A stretch of DNA of 64,000 nt from Pseudomonadota bacterium (GCA_021845985.1 JAJZES010000012.1:1-64000); one strand, 5' to 3'. Positions 1-11,104 are shown, counted from the first letter of the stretch. Numbers and translations: made by a program. Notes: generated from the sequence alone by a model not told the origin.

Positions 1-126
1 GGAACAGGCGCCTCGCAAAGGACTTTGAGGCCACGATCGAGAGCGTCGAAGCGTTCCTCTACGCCGCCTCTTGCGTCATCCTGCTGCAAAGGCTGGCCCG
101 TTGATGATCCGATTCGAAATGGACTC
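1..126 (+). mobile_element. Right end of an IS5-type insertion sequence (cut by window edge)
   Basis: The first 104 bases encode the last residues of a transposase. An insertion sequence therefore ends shortly after its stop codon. The most likely outer border is near position 126, where GGACTC is followed by TGA. IS1031/IS427-type elements often end in a GACTC-like tip and duplicate a TNA target, so the TGA at 127-129 could be the target duplication. The left end lies outside the window, so neither the inverted repeat nor the duplication can be confirmed. Confidence 0.5.
3..104 (+). CDS. IS5-family transposase, C-terminal fragment
   Basis: This frame is open from the window edge and reads NRRLAKDFEATIESV, then FLYAASCVILLQRLAR and a stop. 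That tail is typical of IS5-type DDE transposases: the arginine-rich region with RRLAKDFE follows the last catalytic glutamate, and a short hydrophobic helix ends the protein. Only 33 residues are visible, so it cannot be judged whether the enzyme is intact. The truncation comes from the window edge and is not evidence of decay. It marks a recent or former insertion immediately upstream of the J-domain gene. Confidence 0.7.
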   Translation, partial: NRRLAKDFEATIESVEAFLYAASCVILLQRLAR

Positions 127-208
127 TGACAATGCCCAGCCAGAAGGGGGCCTCAGGAGTGGAAGAGAACGGGAGCGATTTTCAGGCACTGGCCGCGCGG
201 TGCGGACG

Positions 209-658
209 ATGATCTTCCTGCTCCTCGGCGGCCTTGCCCTGGGTGTGCTGATGGCCGCGCTCGGCGCCTTCTCGCAGGCTCAGGTGGCGACCATCAAGCA
301 GTTCGGCGCCTGGATGGCGACACTCGGGCTGCTGGTGCTGGTGGTCCTGCTGTTCCTCACCGGTCGCGTGTCCGGCGGCATAGGTGCATTGGTGATCTTC
401 GGGCCGATCGTGTGGGGCTGGCTGCGGCGCGCCGATTCGGCGCTGCTGCGCCGCGCCGCGCCGCGTCCGGCCCCGCCCCGCCGCGGCGCCATGTCCCGCG
501 CCGAAGCCTATGCCGTGCTCGGTCTCGCCGCCGGCGCCAGTGAGGCCGACATCCGTGCTGCCCATCGCCGGCTGATGCGCGCCGCGCATCCCGATGCCGG
601 CGGCTCCGACTGGCTTGCCGCCCGCATCAACCAGGCGCGCGATCTGCTGCTCGGCTGA
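209..658 (+). CDS. Membrane-anchored J-domain protein (Tim14/Pam18-like)
   Basis: The product is about 149 residues. Two or three hydrophobic segments fill the first 75 residues (FLLLGGLALGVLMAALG, then LGLLVLVVLLFLTG). An Arg/Pro-rich linker follows, and a short J-domain occupies the last 55 residues with the diagnostic HPD in AAHPDAGG. An N-terminal membrane anchor with a C-terminal J-domain is the layout of mitochondrial Tim14/Pam18 and its alphaproteobacterial relatives, which would stimulate an Hsp70 at the inner membrane. The ATG at 209 was chosen because it opens directly into the first hydrophobic segment. Earlier in-frame ATGs at 71 and 104 lie inside the IS end, so the native N-terminus may have been disturbed by the insertion. 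Confidence 0.75.
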   Translation: MIFLLLGGLALGVLMAALGAFSQAQVATIKQFGAWMATLGLLVLVVLLFLTGRVSGGIGALVIFGPIVWGWLRRADSALLRRAAPRPAPPRRGAMSRAEAYAVLGLAAGASEADIRAAHRRLMRAAHPDAGGSDWLAARINQARDLLLG

Positions 659-830
659 TCGCGGCGCCGCCGCGGCGGCGGCAACTTCGGCCCGACGCTC
701 ACGTTCCCGGCGCCGATGCAGGACGCGCGATGCTTGCCTGCGAGCCGCAGGACATGCCACGACTCACCACATCAATCCGCCGTACGCCGCCGTTCGGCAT
801 CGGTTCGGACAAAACAAGGATCATGCTCCC

Positions 831-1724
831 GTGATCAAGAAGCTGCGCAAGGCCGTTCTCCCCGTCGCGGGCCTTGGAACCCGCTTTCTTCCGGCCACCA
901 AGGCGACGGCGAAGGAGATGCTGCCGGTCGTCGATAAGCCGCTGATCCAATACGCCGTCGAGGAGGCGCGCGCCGCCGGCATCGAGCAGTTCTGCCTCGT
1001 CACCGGCCGCGGCAAGACCGCCTTGGTCGAGCATTTCGACATCGCCTATGAACTCGAGGCGACGCTGAAAGAGCGCGGCAAGCACCGCGAACTGCGCGAC
1101 CTGCGCGAGAACCACCTGCCGCCCGGCGCCATTGCCACGGTCCGCCAGCAGGAGCCGCTCGGCCTCGGCCATGCCATCTGGTGCGCCCGCGCCTTCATCG
1201 GCGACGATCCGTTCGCCATCCTGCTGCCCGATGACCTGGTGCTCGCCGATACCCCCTGCACCAAGCAGCTCGCCGACGCCTATTACGAAACCGGCGGCTG
1301 CGTCGTGGCGGTGTCCGAGGTGCCGCACGAGCAGACCAATCGCTACGGCATTCTCGCGATCGGCCATGACGACGGGCGGCTGGTGGAGGTGCTCGGGCTG
1401 GTGGAGAAGCCCAAGCCGGAGGTGGCGCCCTCCAACCTGTCGATCATCGGCCGCTATGTGCTGATGCCGCAGGTGATGGAGTATCTCTCGCGCATGGAGC
1501 GCGGCGCCGGCAACGAGGTGCAGCTTACCGACGCGATGGCCAAGCTCATCGGCCAGGTGCCGTTCCACGGTCTGCGCTACGAGGGCCGCCGATTTGACTG
1601 TGGCGACAAGGTGGGCTTTCTGGAGGCGCAGATCGCTTTTGCGCTGAAGCGCCCCGACCTTGCGCCGGCGGTGCGGGCGTTCTTGAAGACGTACATGCAC
1701 GAGTGCGCCACACCCGCCGGCTAG
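831..1724 (+). CDS. galU: UTP-glucose-1-phosphate uridylyltransferase
   Basis: This cytoplasmic enzyme makes UDP-glucose from UTP and glucose-1-phosphate, feeding surface polysaccharide and sugar-nucleotide pathways. The 297-residue length is normal for bacterial GalU. The nucleotide-binding signature [12 protein letters not shown] lies about residue 14, followed by [26 protein letters not shown] and GNEVQLTDA mark the catalytic core, and [14 protein letters not shown] is the C-terminal signature. The GTG at 831 is the only start that gives the conserved [17 protein letters not shown]-terminus; an ATG a few bases earlier runs into a stop. The phosphohexomutase gene follows 30 bp downstream on the same strand and could supply its substrate. 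Confidence 0.95.
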   Translation: MIKKLRKAVLPVAGLGTRFLPATKATAKEMLPVVDKPLIQYAVEEARAAGIEQFCLVTGRGKTALVEHFDIAYELEATLKERGKHRELRDLRENHLPPGAIATVRQQEPLGLGHAIWCARAFIGDDPFAILLPDDLVLADTPCTKQLADAYYETGGCVVAVSEVPHEQTNRYGILAIGHDDGRLVEVLGLVEKPKPEVAPSNLSIIGRYVLMPQVMEYLSRMERGAGNEVQLTDAMAKLIGQVPFHGLRYEGRRFDCGDKVGFLEAQIAFALKRPDLAPAVRAFLKTYMHECATPAG

Positions 1725-1753
1725 GCGCACCACAAAAGGGGGAGACGACGCCG

Positions 1754-3163
1754 ATGCAGTTTCGCCACGACTTCGACCCGACCTCGCTGCGCGAGTATGA
1801 CATCCGTGGCATCGTCGGCCGCACGCTGCACCCGGCCGACGCCTTTGCCATCGGTCGCGTCTTCGGCAGCATCGTGGCGCGCGGCGGCGGTCACACCGTC
1901 GCCGTCGGCTTCGACGGACGGCTCTCCTCGCCCGATCTGGAGCCGCAATTGGTCGAAGGGCTGGTGGCGAGCGGGATGGAGGTGGTGCGGATCGGCCGCG
2001 GCCCGACGCCGATGCTGTATTACGCCTCCACCGTGCGCAAGACCGACGGCGCGGTGATGGTGACGGGCAGCCATAATCCGCCCGACTACAACGGCTTCAA
2101 GTTCATGCTGCAGGGCAAGCCGTTCTTCGGCGCGCAGATCCAGGAGGTCGGCCGCCTCGCCGCCGCCGGCGACGTGGTCGAAAGCGCGCCGGGCAGCGCC
2201 CAGACCATCGACATCTCGGCCGAGTATCTGGCGCGGCTGATTTCCGACTGGGACGGCGGCGACCGGCTGCTCAACGTCGTCTGGGACAACGGCAACGGCG
2301 CCGCCGGCGAGGTACTGACGCGGCTGGTGCGCTCGCTGCCCGGCAACCATACCGTGCTGTTTGCCGAGATCGACGGGCGCTTCCCCAATCACCACCCTGA
2401 CCCGACGGTGCCGAAGAACCTCGAACAGTTGGTCGCCGAGGTGCGCCACCGCGGCGCCGATGTCGGCATCGCCTTCGATGGCGACGCCGACCGTATCGGC
2501 GTGGTCGATGACAGCGGGGCGATCCTGTTCGGCGACCAGTTGATGGTGGTGCTGGCGCGCGACGTGCTGAAGACGCATCCGGGCGCGACCATCATTGCCG
2601 ATGTCAAGGCGAGCCAGGTGCTGTTCGACGAGGTCGCCCGTGCCGGTGGCCAGCCGCTGATGTGGAAGACCGGCCACAGCCTGATCAAGGCGAAGATGGC
2701 CGAGGTCGGCTGCCCGCTGGCCGGCGAGATGTCGGGGCATATCTTCTTCGCCGATCGCTGGTACGGGTTCGACGATGCGCTCTATGCCGGGGTGCGGCTG
2801 CTCGGCATCGTCGCGCGCATGAACGGCAAGCTCTCGGCGGTGCGCGAGGCGCTGCCGCAGGTGGTGAACACGCCGGAACTCCGCTTCCCGTGCGACGATC
2901 TGCGCAAGTTCGCGGTCATCGAGGAGGTGGCAGGGCGGCTGCGCGCCGCCGCTGCGCGGATGTCCGACATCGACGGCGTGCGGGTGCAGACCGAGGATGG
3001 CTGGTGGCTGCTGCGCGCCTCCAACACCCAGGCGGTGCTGGTGGCGCGCGCCGAGGCGAGCGGCCATGACGGGCTGGAGCGGCTGAAGGCGGCGCTGGTC
3101 GATCAACTGGCGCAATCGGGGCTGGCGGCGCCCGATTTCTCGGGCGCCAGCTCAGGACACTGA
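1754..3163 (+). CDS. Phosphomannomutase/phosphoglucomutase
   Basis: This alpha-D-phosphohexomutase interconverts the 6- and 1-phosphates of mannose or glucose, probably supplying glucose-1-phosphate to GalU just upstream. The 469 residues show all four family landmarks. [11 protein letters not shown] is at the N-terminus. The phosphoserine loop VTGSHNPP has the active Ser at residue 106. The metal loop DGDADRIG uses Asp242, 244 and 246. The sugar-specificity loop GEMSGHIFF is followed by a C-terminal phosphate-binding loop around RASNTQ. AlgC/ManB-type bifunctional enzymes share this architecture, so the preferred sugar cannot be decided. The ATG at 1754 follows GGGGGAG-rich sequence. The 3' end overlaps the convergent larA-like gene by 12 bp. 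Confidence 0.92.
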   Translation: MQFRHDFDPTSLREYDIRGIVGRTLHPADAFAIGRVFGSIVARGGGHTVAVGFDGRLSSPDLEPQLVEGLVASGMEVVRIGRGPTPMLYYASTVRKTDGAVMVTGSHNPPDYNGFKFMLQGKPFFGAQIQEVGRLAAAGDVVESAPGSAQTIDISAEYLARLISDWDGGDRLLNVVWDNGNGAAGEVLTRLVRSLPGNHTVLFAEIDGRFPNHHPDPTVPKNLEQLVAEVRHRGADVGIAFDGDADRIGVVDDSGAILFGDQLMVVLARDVLKTHPGATIIADVKASQVLFDEVARAGGQPLMWKTGHSLIKAKMAEVGCPLAGEMSGHIFFADRWYGFDDALYAGVRLLGIVARMNGKLSAVREALPQVVNTPELRFPCDDLRKFAVIEEVAGRLRAAAARMSDIDGVRVQTEDGWWLLRASNTQAVLVARAEASGHDGLERLKAALVDQLAQSGLAAPDFSGASSGH

Positions 3164-4444
3164 GCCGCCGCCGCGCAGCGGCACGACATACGGGCCTTCC
3201 GGGATCACCGCCACGTCGGGGTCGGCGTGGCGGGCGATGCTGGCGGCAATCGCCGCGCCCACGTCGGCGATCATCTCGACCGCGGTAATTCCTCGGCCGG
3301 CGGCGTCAAGGCCGGTGGTGTAGAGCTGCACCCGGCCGAGGCGCATCGGCTTCAACTGCATCTCGGTCTGCCACTCATCCACCTCGGCCAGCGATTTCGC
3401 CGTCAGCGTCGCCAGGAAACGCTCCGGGCCGAGCGCCACCAGCCGCGCCTGCGCCGCGGCGAACTCGGGCGAGCCGATCCCCTCCGAGCATTCCGAGGCA
3501 ATGATCAGCGTGCCGCCCGGCGCCAGTATGTCGAGCGGCGTCACCATGCCCTTGACCGTCTGATAATAGGTCTTGTCGAGCGGGTAGCCGGCGGCCGAGG
3601 TGACGACGGTGGCGAATTGTCGGCCGACCGGGATGGCGGTGGCGGCGGCGACGAACTCCACCGCCTGCAGATGGCTGGCGATGATCTCGCCGAAACTGAC
3701 AAAGACCAGATCGCGGTCCTCGTCGATCACCGTGTTCAGCGCATGGACCTCGCCGAGCATGCCGACGATCTCAAGCTGTTCCTCGTGCAGCGGATTGCCG
3801 ACCAGGTTGCACTGGACGGCGAGCGGGTCTTCCATGAAGCGGGCGGAATGAAAGGTGCGGATGGTGGTGTGGTGGGCGACGCCCGGCGCCACCACTTTGC
3901 GCCCGCCGGACCAGCCGGCCATGAAATGCGGCTCGACCAGCCCGGTGGCGATGCGCAGCCCGGCGGCGACGAAGCGGCGGTCGAGCCGGACGGGAACGCC
4001 GCGGCCGCGCGTCACGCCGAGATCGACATGGTCGTCGTCGTTGCGGGCAAAATGGTTCTCCACCCGGACATGGTCGAGCACCCACCGGTCGCCGACCAGT
4101 TCCGCCAGTTCGTCGCCTTCGTTGGGCCGGTGCAGGCCGGTGGCGACGAGCACGGTGATGCGGTCGAGCGGAATGCCGGACGCCGCGATGTCCTCGATCA
4201 TTGGGCGGAGGAACAGATGGTTGGGGACCGGGCGGGTGATGTCGCAGATCAGGATGCAGGCGCTGTCGCGACCCTTGGCCAGCCGGCGCAGCCCGCCGGC
4301 AGCGAGTGCGGCGCGTATTTCGGCCTGCGGATCGGCGTATTTGGGCAAGGGGCGCTTGCGGATGATGGTGGCGCGCGCGGCATCCGGCAGCCGCACCGGC
4401 AGATGGCCGCGGCCGAAGGCGATGTCGATGGTCGATGCGGGCAT
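3152..4444 (-). CDS. larA: LarA-like nickel-pincer-dependent racemase/epimerase (DUF2088)
   Basis: The 430-residue protein belongs to the lactate racemase (LarA) superfamily, which racemises or epimerises 2-hydroxy acids with a covalently bound nickel-pincer nucleotide. The key residues of Lactobacillus LarA line up. Asp68 sits in CDITRPVP and His105 in GLHRPN. His173, Lys183 and His199 sit in [17 protein letters not shown] and the following FHSARF, with the same 10- and 16-residue spacing as LarA His174, Lys184 and His200. Lys183 would carry the cofactor. The substrate is uncertain because the superfamily includes many non-lactate enzymes. The cofactor genes larB, larC and larE are not in the window. 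The gene lies next to another nickel enzyme, urease. Confidence 0.8.
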   Translation of the reverse strand: MPASTIDIAFGRGHLPVRLPDAARATIIRKRPLPKYADPQAEIRAALAAGGLRRLAKGRDSACILICDITRPVPNHLFLRPMIEDIAASGIPLDRITVLVATGLHRPNEGDELAELVGDRWVLDHVRVENHFARNDDDHVDLGVTRGRGVPVRLDRRFVAAGLRIATGLVEPHFMAGWSGGRKVVAPGVAHHTTIRTFHSARFMEDPLAVQCNLVGNPLHEEQLEIVGMLGEVHALNTVIDEDRDLVFVSFGEIIASHLQAVEFVAAATAIPVGRQFATVVTSAAGYPLDKTYYQTVKGMVTPLDILAPGGTLIIASECSEGIGSPEFAAAQARLVALGPERFLATLTAKSLAEVDEWQTEMQLKPMRLGRVQLYTTGLDAAGRGITAVEMIADVGAAIAASIARHADPDVAVIPEGPYVVPLRGGGSVS

Positions 4445-4588
4445 GGGCGGCAGCTCCGTGCGGGCGATGACGCGCTCATATGCCGATCATCGGGCGCCAC
4501 CAAGCCACCGCCGCGCCACGCCCTGTGGCGCGTACACCACAGTTGCGGCGCAGCGCGTTGGCGCCCGCCGCGTTACGCTACATCCGGC

Positions 4589-4617
4589 TTGATTCCTGGG
4601 CACGGCGCGCTTATTGT
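4589..4617 (+). promoter_or_regulatory. Sigma70-type promoter for the orphan sRNA
   Basis: TTGATT (4589-4594) and TATTGT (4612-4617) are separated by exactly 17 bases, and each hexamer matches the consensus at four of six positions. It reads rightward, away from the larA-like gene, into a short unit that ends in an intrinsic terminator. No protein-coding gene lies between, so the promoter probably drives a small RNA starting near 4624. Confidence 0.6.
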
Positions 4618-4620
4618 GCA

Positions 4621-4702
4621 ACGCAGCAAGACGGTGATCCCGTCCTGCTTTCTTGGACGTTTCCTCCCTAAACTCGGCGGCGCCTTGTGCGCCGCTTTTT
4701 TT
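4621..4702 (+). ncRNA. Candidate trans-acting sRNA of the MmgR/alpha-r8 (Rfam suhB-like) type
   Basis: This is a compact RNA of about 80 nucleotides within the 332-bp gap between the larA-like gene and ureG. A 5' hairpin at 4625-4649 pairs GACGG with CCGTC around a five-base loop and continues with AGCA/TGCT. An unpaired stretch carrying TTTCCTCCCT (4660-4669) follows, then a strong intrinsic terminator. A single-stranded UUUCCUCCCU motif between a 5' hairpin and the terminator is the hallmark I recall for the alphaproteobacterial MmgR/alpha-r8 family. Such C/U-rich loops can pair with Shine-Dalgarno sequences, usually with Hfq. The 5' end is inferred from the promoter, and family membership rests on memory of the motif. 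Confidence 0.68.
4675..4702 (+). terminator. Intrinsic terminator of the sRNA unit
   Basis: A perfect 7-bp stem, GCGGCGC (4677-4683) with GCGCCGC (4689-4695), surrounds a five-base loop and is followed at once by seven T residues (4696-4702). It is oriented rightward. No plus-strand coding gene ends nearby, since the last one stops at 3163. This supports a dedicated short transcript. Confidence 0.85.
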
Positions 4703-4776
4703 CGCCTTGAAGGCGCTGCGTCAAGAGGCGGCGGCAAAGTTTCCTGCCGCTCAGCATTTCGTGATTTGGTAAAACG

Positions 4777-5393
<617 letters not shown>

Positions 5394-5397
<4 letters not shown>

Positions 5398-6056
5398 GAT
5401 CTGAACAGCCTCGTATATTGGGTCTCGTGGCGCATCGCGGTGAGGTCGGCGCGAAAGCAGGCGCCGCCCAGATCGTCCAGCCCGGCGCCGCGGCTGTCCT
5501 CGGCGGTCGCGACGATGACCGGCGCCAGCCCGGCCAGCACCGCCAGCCCCGCCGACTGGCCGAGCGGGATCAGCCGCACCGCCGCCGAAATCAGGTTCGC
5601 GGCAAATGCCTGCAAGGCGCCGAGCGTTGCATCCTCCTCGGCGATCCCGTGCGCCCCCGCCAGCGCGCCGACAGCGACCGCATAGGGCACATCGCCCAGC
5701 CCGCTCAGCACCGCGCTGCCCCAGGCGCGGGCGGCGGCGGCGAAGGCGTTGCCCTGGCCGATGCTCTCGGCCAGCCGCTCGCGCGACGGCGCCGTGGCCC
5801 GCGCCAGTTCGGCGATGGCGCACAGCGCCGCCGGATCGCCCGCCGCGCGATGCGCGTGGCGCAGCAGCACCGCATCGCTGCGCCCGGCGCCGTGGCGCAG
5901 CACATCGGCGAGCCACGCCGCAAGGCTGGCCGCGTCGCCCACGTCGCCGCTCTCGACCGCCCATTCGATCCCGCTCGACCAGGCAAAGCCGCCGGTCGGG
6001 AAGGCCGGCGACAGCCAGGCAAGCAGGCTCAGCAGCGCCCGCCGCTCATCCGTCAT
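5394..6056 (-). CDS. ureF: Urease accessory protein UreF
   Basis: UreF bridges the urease apoprotein-UreD complex to UreG during nickel insertion. The 220-residue, all-helical, Ala/Leu-rich protein begins [20 protein letters not shown], and the SPAFPTGGF segment is the family signature. Its C-terminus ends near TQYTRLFRS, the usual conserved tail. The ATG at 6056 gives the normal N-terminus and overlaps the ureE stop by 11 bp. Earlier in-frame ATGs lie in the repeat that encodes the UreE His-Asp tail and would add a meaningless Thr/Met run. Partner UreD is not encoded in the window. Confidence 0.93.
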
Positions 6057-6539
6057 GGTCATGATCATGGTCGTGGTCGTGGTCATGGCCCGGCCCGTGT
6101 GGCGGGTGGCCGCCGGCATAGGCGCCCGATTCCGGGTCAAACGGCGCCACCACCGGCAGCACATGGCCGCCGAGCAGCGTCACCATCTCCTCGATGACAT
6201 GGTCGCGGCGGATCAGGATGCGGTCGCCGCAAAACTGCACCGGCAGATGCCGGTTGCCGAGATGCCAGGCGATGCGCACCAGCGCGTCGGCGTCATGGGC
6301 ATGGATCTCGGTCAGTTGCTCGGGCCGCGCCGCCACCCGCACCACGCCGCCGCCGGCCAGCGCCAGCCCGTCGCCCTCGGCCAGCCGCACCGGGCGCAGC
6401 AGATCGAGCAGCACCTCCTGCCCGCCTTCGGTGCGCAGCAGGATGCGGCGGCGATGCCGCGCGTCATGGTCGAGCCGCACCGTGTCCACCGCCTCGGCCG
6501 CGTTCCAGGTGCCGGCCGGCAGCACGCCCGTCGCGCGCA

Positions 6540-6540
<1 letters not shown>
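6046..6540 (-). CDS. ureE: Urease nickel metallochaperone UreE
   Basis: UreE binds nickel and passes it to UreG for urease maturation. The 164-residue protein has the usual peptide-binding N-terminal domain followed by a metal-binding domain with AWHLGNRHLPVQF, whose histidine is the interfacial nickel ligand. The C-terminus is a metal-storing tail of six His-Asp pairs. Other UreE proteins have variable His-rich tails, so the length is species-specific. The gene starts immediately at the ureC stop, and its end overlaps the ureF start, indicating translational coupling. The DNA of the tail is a tandem hexamer array that may change length by slippage. Confidence 0.94.
6052..6087 (-). repeat. 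Tandem hexamer array encoding the UreE His-Asp tail
   Basis: Six consecutive GAY/CAY hexamers encode six His-Asp pairs at the end of UreE. In the overlapping ureF frame the same bases would read as a Thr/Met-rich run just before the UreF start. Simple hexamer arrays are prone to copy-number change, which here would alter nickel-binding capacity without shifting the frame. Confidence 0.8.
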
Positions 6541-8248
<1,708 letters not shown>

Positions 8249-8252
<4 letters not shown>

Positions 8253-8554
8253 AGATCTCCCATCACGTCGCCGCGGAAGCCGAAGACCCGCCTTCTGCCC
8301 TGGAAGGGGATCAAGACCACCTCGCGCGTCTGCCCTGGCTCGAACCGCACCGCGGTCCCGGCGGCGATGTCGAGCCGCTGGCCGCGCGCGGCGGCACGGT
8401 CGAACGACAGCGCCGGATTGGTCTCGGCGAAATGGTAGTGGCTGCCGACCTGGATCGGCCGGTCGCCGGTATTGGCGATGGTCAGCGTGGTGCGGGGCAG
8501 GCCGACGTTCAGCTCGATGTCGCCGTCCGGCGTGACGATCTCTCCGGGGATCAT
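8249..8554 (-). CDS. ureB: Urease beta subunit
   Basis: This is the structural beta subunit of bacterial three-chain urease. The 101 residues start MIPGEI, with the conserved [10 protein letters not shown] segment near the middle and [18 protein letters not shown] following. The C-terminus FGFRGDVMG is also typical. It lies 14 bp downstream of ureA and overlaps ureC by 4 bp, so the subunits are probably made in fixed proportion. The separate ureA and ureB genes distinguish this from the fused forms of Helicobacter. Confidence 0.96.
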
Positions 8555-8568
8555 GGCGCGCTCCTGGC

Positions 8569-8871
<303 letters not shown>

Positions 8872-9037
8872 CGTGATGCCTCGCTGCCTCCCCGCCATGC
8901 GTCACTGCTCACGATAGCGGCAGCACGCCGCCGCGTCATGCCCGGCAAGCTGGGGATAAGCAACGGGCGTGCCGCGGCCTCAGCCGGCGGCGCCGTCCTG
9001 CCGCACGAGTCGCGGGCCGGCCGGGAACGCGGCGCCG

Positions 9038-9562
9038 TCATAGATCTCGGCCAGCGCCAGGGTGATGCCGAGCGACGGCACCGCGACGACGCCCTGCAGC
9101 CCCGCCACGATCCGGCTCACGCGACCACAGCACGATTTCGGCGGCGTTCGGCTCGATCACCATGACATGGTCAAGGCTCTCGACCGCGCGGTATTCCGCC
9201 AGCTTTTCAAACGTATCGAAGTCCCGGCTTGACGGCGACAGCACTTCGGCAACCAGCCGCGGCAGGGCGGCCAGCATGGCGTCCGGGTCGCGCCGCCCGC
9301 AATCGACGCCGGCATCGGGGCGGCGGATGTGACCCGGCAGTGTTGCCACCGCGCCATCGCCGGTGAACGGGCGGCACGGCCCGCCGCGCAACTGCCGGCG
9401 CAGTTCGGCCAGCAGATTGACGACGATGTCGTCATGCACATTGCGTGCGCCGGCTATCATGCACACCGGCACGCCGCCGACCAGCTCGTAGCGATCGACC
9501 TGTCCCGCCTGCCAGCGGAAGAACGCCTCGTTCGTCCAGGGTCGCTGCGCCGGATCGGCCAT
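9038..9562 (-). CDS. Uma2-family PD-(D/E)XK endonuclease-like protein, C-terminus frameshifted
   Basis: Uma2 proteins (DUF820) are restriction-endonuclease-fold proteins of unknown cellular role. The core signatures are present: YELVGGVPV, the acidic RRPDAGVD, and EVLSPSSRDFDTFEKLAEYRAV with the family's E...SPS...K pattern. After SREPD the frame becomes an Arg/Gly-rich nonsense tail. The adjacent frame resumes a typical ending (VVAVPSLGITLALAEIYDG) and stops at 8980-8982, so a single-base or two-base indel near 9115 has replaced the last 45 or so residues. The catalytic core is intact, and residual activity cannot be excluded. The start at 9562 gives MADPAQRPWT; a start 9 bp earlier is possible. 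Confidence 0.7.
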   Translation of the reverse strand: MADPAQRPWTNEAFFRWQAGQVDRYELVGGVPVCMIAGARNVHDDIVVNLLAELRRQLRGGPCRPFTGDGAVATLPGHIRRPDAGVDCGRRDPDAMLAALPRLVAEVLSPSSRDFDTFEKLAEYRAVESLDHVMVIEPNAAEIVLWSREPDRGGAAGRRRGAVARHHPGAGRDL

Positions 9563-9685
9563 GCGCCGCATCGTATGCAGGACCGCGCGGCGCTACAATC
9601 GGCGGCTGCCGACAGGTTGCGCAGTTGCGCCTGGCGGGCAAAGAAACCGGCTGCGCCGCGCCGCGCAATCGAAAGTTGCCCCGAG

Positions 9686-11104
9686 ATGATGCCGAAACCG
9701 CGCCGCTTCGACCGCAACCTCGTCGTCATCGGCGCCGGCTCGGCCGGGCTGGTCGCCGCCCTGGTCGCCGCGCGCCTCGGCGCCAGCGTGACGCTGATCG
9801 AGGCGGCGGAGATGGGCGGGGACTGTCTCAACACCGGCTGCGTGCCGTCCAAGGCGCTGATCCACGCCGCGCGCCTCGCCCATGACGCCCGCGCCGCCGC
9901 CGCGCTCGGGCTGACCGCACCGCCGGGGCAGATCGACAGCCGCGCCGCCTTCCGCCACATCCGCGCCAGCGTCGCCGCCATCGCCCCGCATGATTCGGCC
10001 GAGCGCTACCGCGGCCTCGGCGTCGATGTGCGACACGGCGATGCCCGCATCACCTCGCCCTGGAGCGTCGCGGTGAACGGCGAAACACTGACCACCCGTG
10101 CCATCGTCGTCGCCACCGGTGCCGCCCCGGTGATGCCGGATATTCCAGGGCTGGTACAGGCCGGCTGCCTGACCTCCGAAACCCTCTGGCGGCTGGAGGA
10201 GGCGCCGCGCCGCCTGCTGATCCTCGGCGGCGGCCCGATCGGCTGTGAACTGGCGCAGGCGTTTGCCCGGCTCGGCAGCGACGTGACGCTGGCGCAACGC
10301 GGCCCCCGCCTGCTGCCGCGTGAGGACGCGGAGGCCGGCGCGCTGATCGCGGCAAGGTTGGCGGCGGAGGGGGTGCGGGTGCTGCTGGGCCGGCAGGCGC
10401 TCGATGCCGGCGACGGCCGGATGCGCTTTGCCGACGGCACCGCCGTTGCCTTCGACACGGTGCTGGCCGCCACCGGCCGGCGCCCGCGCAGCGCCGGGTT
10501 CGGGCTGGCCGAACTCGGCATCGCGCCCGGTGCGCACGGCACCATCGCCGCCGACCGGCGGCTGCGGACGACGGTGCCCAATATCTATGTCTGCGGCGAT
10601 GTCGCCGGCCCGTTTCAATACACCCATGCCGCCGGGCATCAGGGCGCCGCCGCCGCGCTCGGCGCGCTGTTCGGCCGCGTGCCGTTTCTGCGTCCCGACC
10701 GTGCCGCCATGCCGGCCGTTACCTACACCTCGCCGGAAGTGGCGCGCGTCGGCCCGGCGCCGCAGGACGCGCCGGGCTGCGAGGTGACGCGCCACGACCT
10801 CGCCGATCTCGACCGCGCCATCGTCGATGACGCGCGCCAGGGCTTCGTCAAGCTGCTCACCCGGCCAGGCAGCGACCGCATCCTCGGTGCCACCATCGTC
10901 GCCCCGCGCGCCGGCGAGATGCTGGGCGAGATCGTGCTGGCGATGTCGGCCGGCCTTGGCGTCAAGCGGCTGTTCGGCCCGATCCGCGCCTATCCCGGCT
11001 ATCTGGAGGCGAACCGCAACGCCGCCGGTGCGTGGCGCATGGCGCATGCCCCGGCCTGGGCGGTGCCGCTGCTCGCCCGCTTCCATGCCTGGCGGCGCGG
11101 CTGA
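9686..11104 (+). CDS. FAD-dependent pyridine nucleotide-disulfide oxidoreductase (mercuric reductase-like)
   Basis: This is a class I flavoprotein disulfide reductase of 472 residues. It has the N-terminal FAD loop VVIGAGSAGL, the redox-active pair Cys47/Cys52 in GDCLNTGCVPSK, a second dinucleotide site LILGGGPIGCE, and the FAD-contacting YVCGDVAGPFQYTH. The C-terminal dimer domain ends RAYPGYLEANR, where lipoamide dehydrogenases have HPT with a catalytic His. The His is a Tyr here, as in the broad mercuric-reductase-like/YkgC group, so lipoamide is an unlikely substrate. No merR, merT or N-terminal metal-binding domain is present, so mercury reduction is not supported. The ATG-ATG start follows a weak GAG. 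Confidence 0.85.
   Translation: MMPKPRRFDRNLVVIGAGSAGLVAALVAARLGASVTLIEAAEMGGDCLNTGCVPSKALIHAARLAHDARAAAALGLTAPPGQIDSRAAFRHIRASVAAIAPHDSAERYRGLGVDVRHGDARITSPWSVAVNGETLTTRAIVVATGAAPVMPDIPGLVQAGCLTSETLWRLEEAPRRLLILGGGPIGCELAQAFARLGSDVTLAQRGPRLLPREDAEAGALIAARLAAEGVRVLLGRQALDAGDGRMRFADGTAVAFDTVLAATGRRPRSAGFGLAELGIAPGAHGTIAADRRLRTTVPNIYVCGDVAGPFQYTHAAGHQGAAAALGALFGRVPFLRPDRAAMPAVTYTSPEVARVGPAPQDAPGCEVTRHDLADLDRAIVDDARQGFVKLLTRPGSDRILGATIVAPRAGEMLGEIVLAMSAGLGVKRLFGPIRAYPGYLEANRNAAGAWRMAHAPAWAVPLLARFHAWRRG

Noticed and set aside
9686-11104. Functional mercuric reductase
   Set aside because: There is no merR/merT context, no N-terminal metal-binding domain and no C-terminal Cys pair, so only the broad flavoprotein family is claimed.
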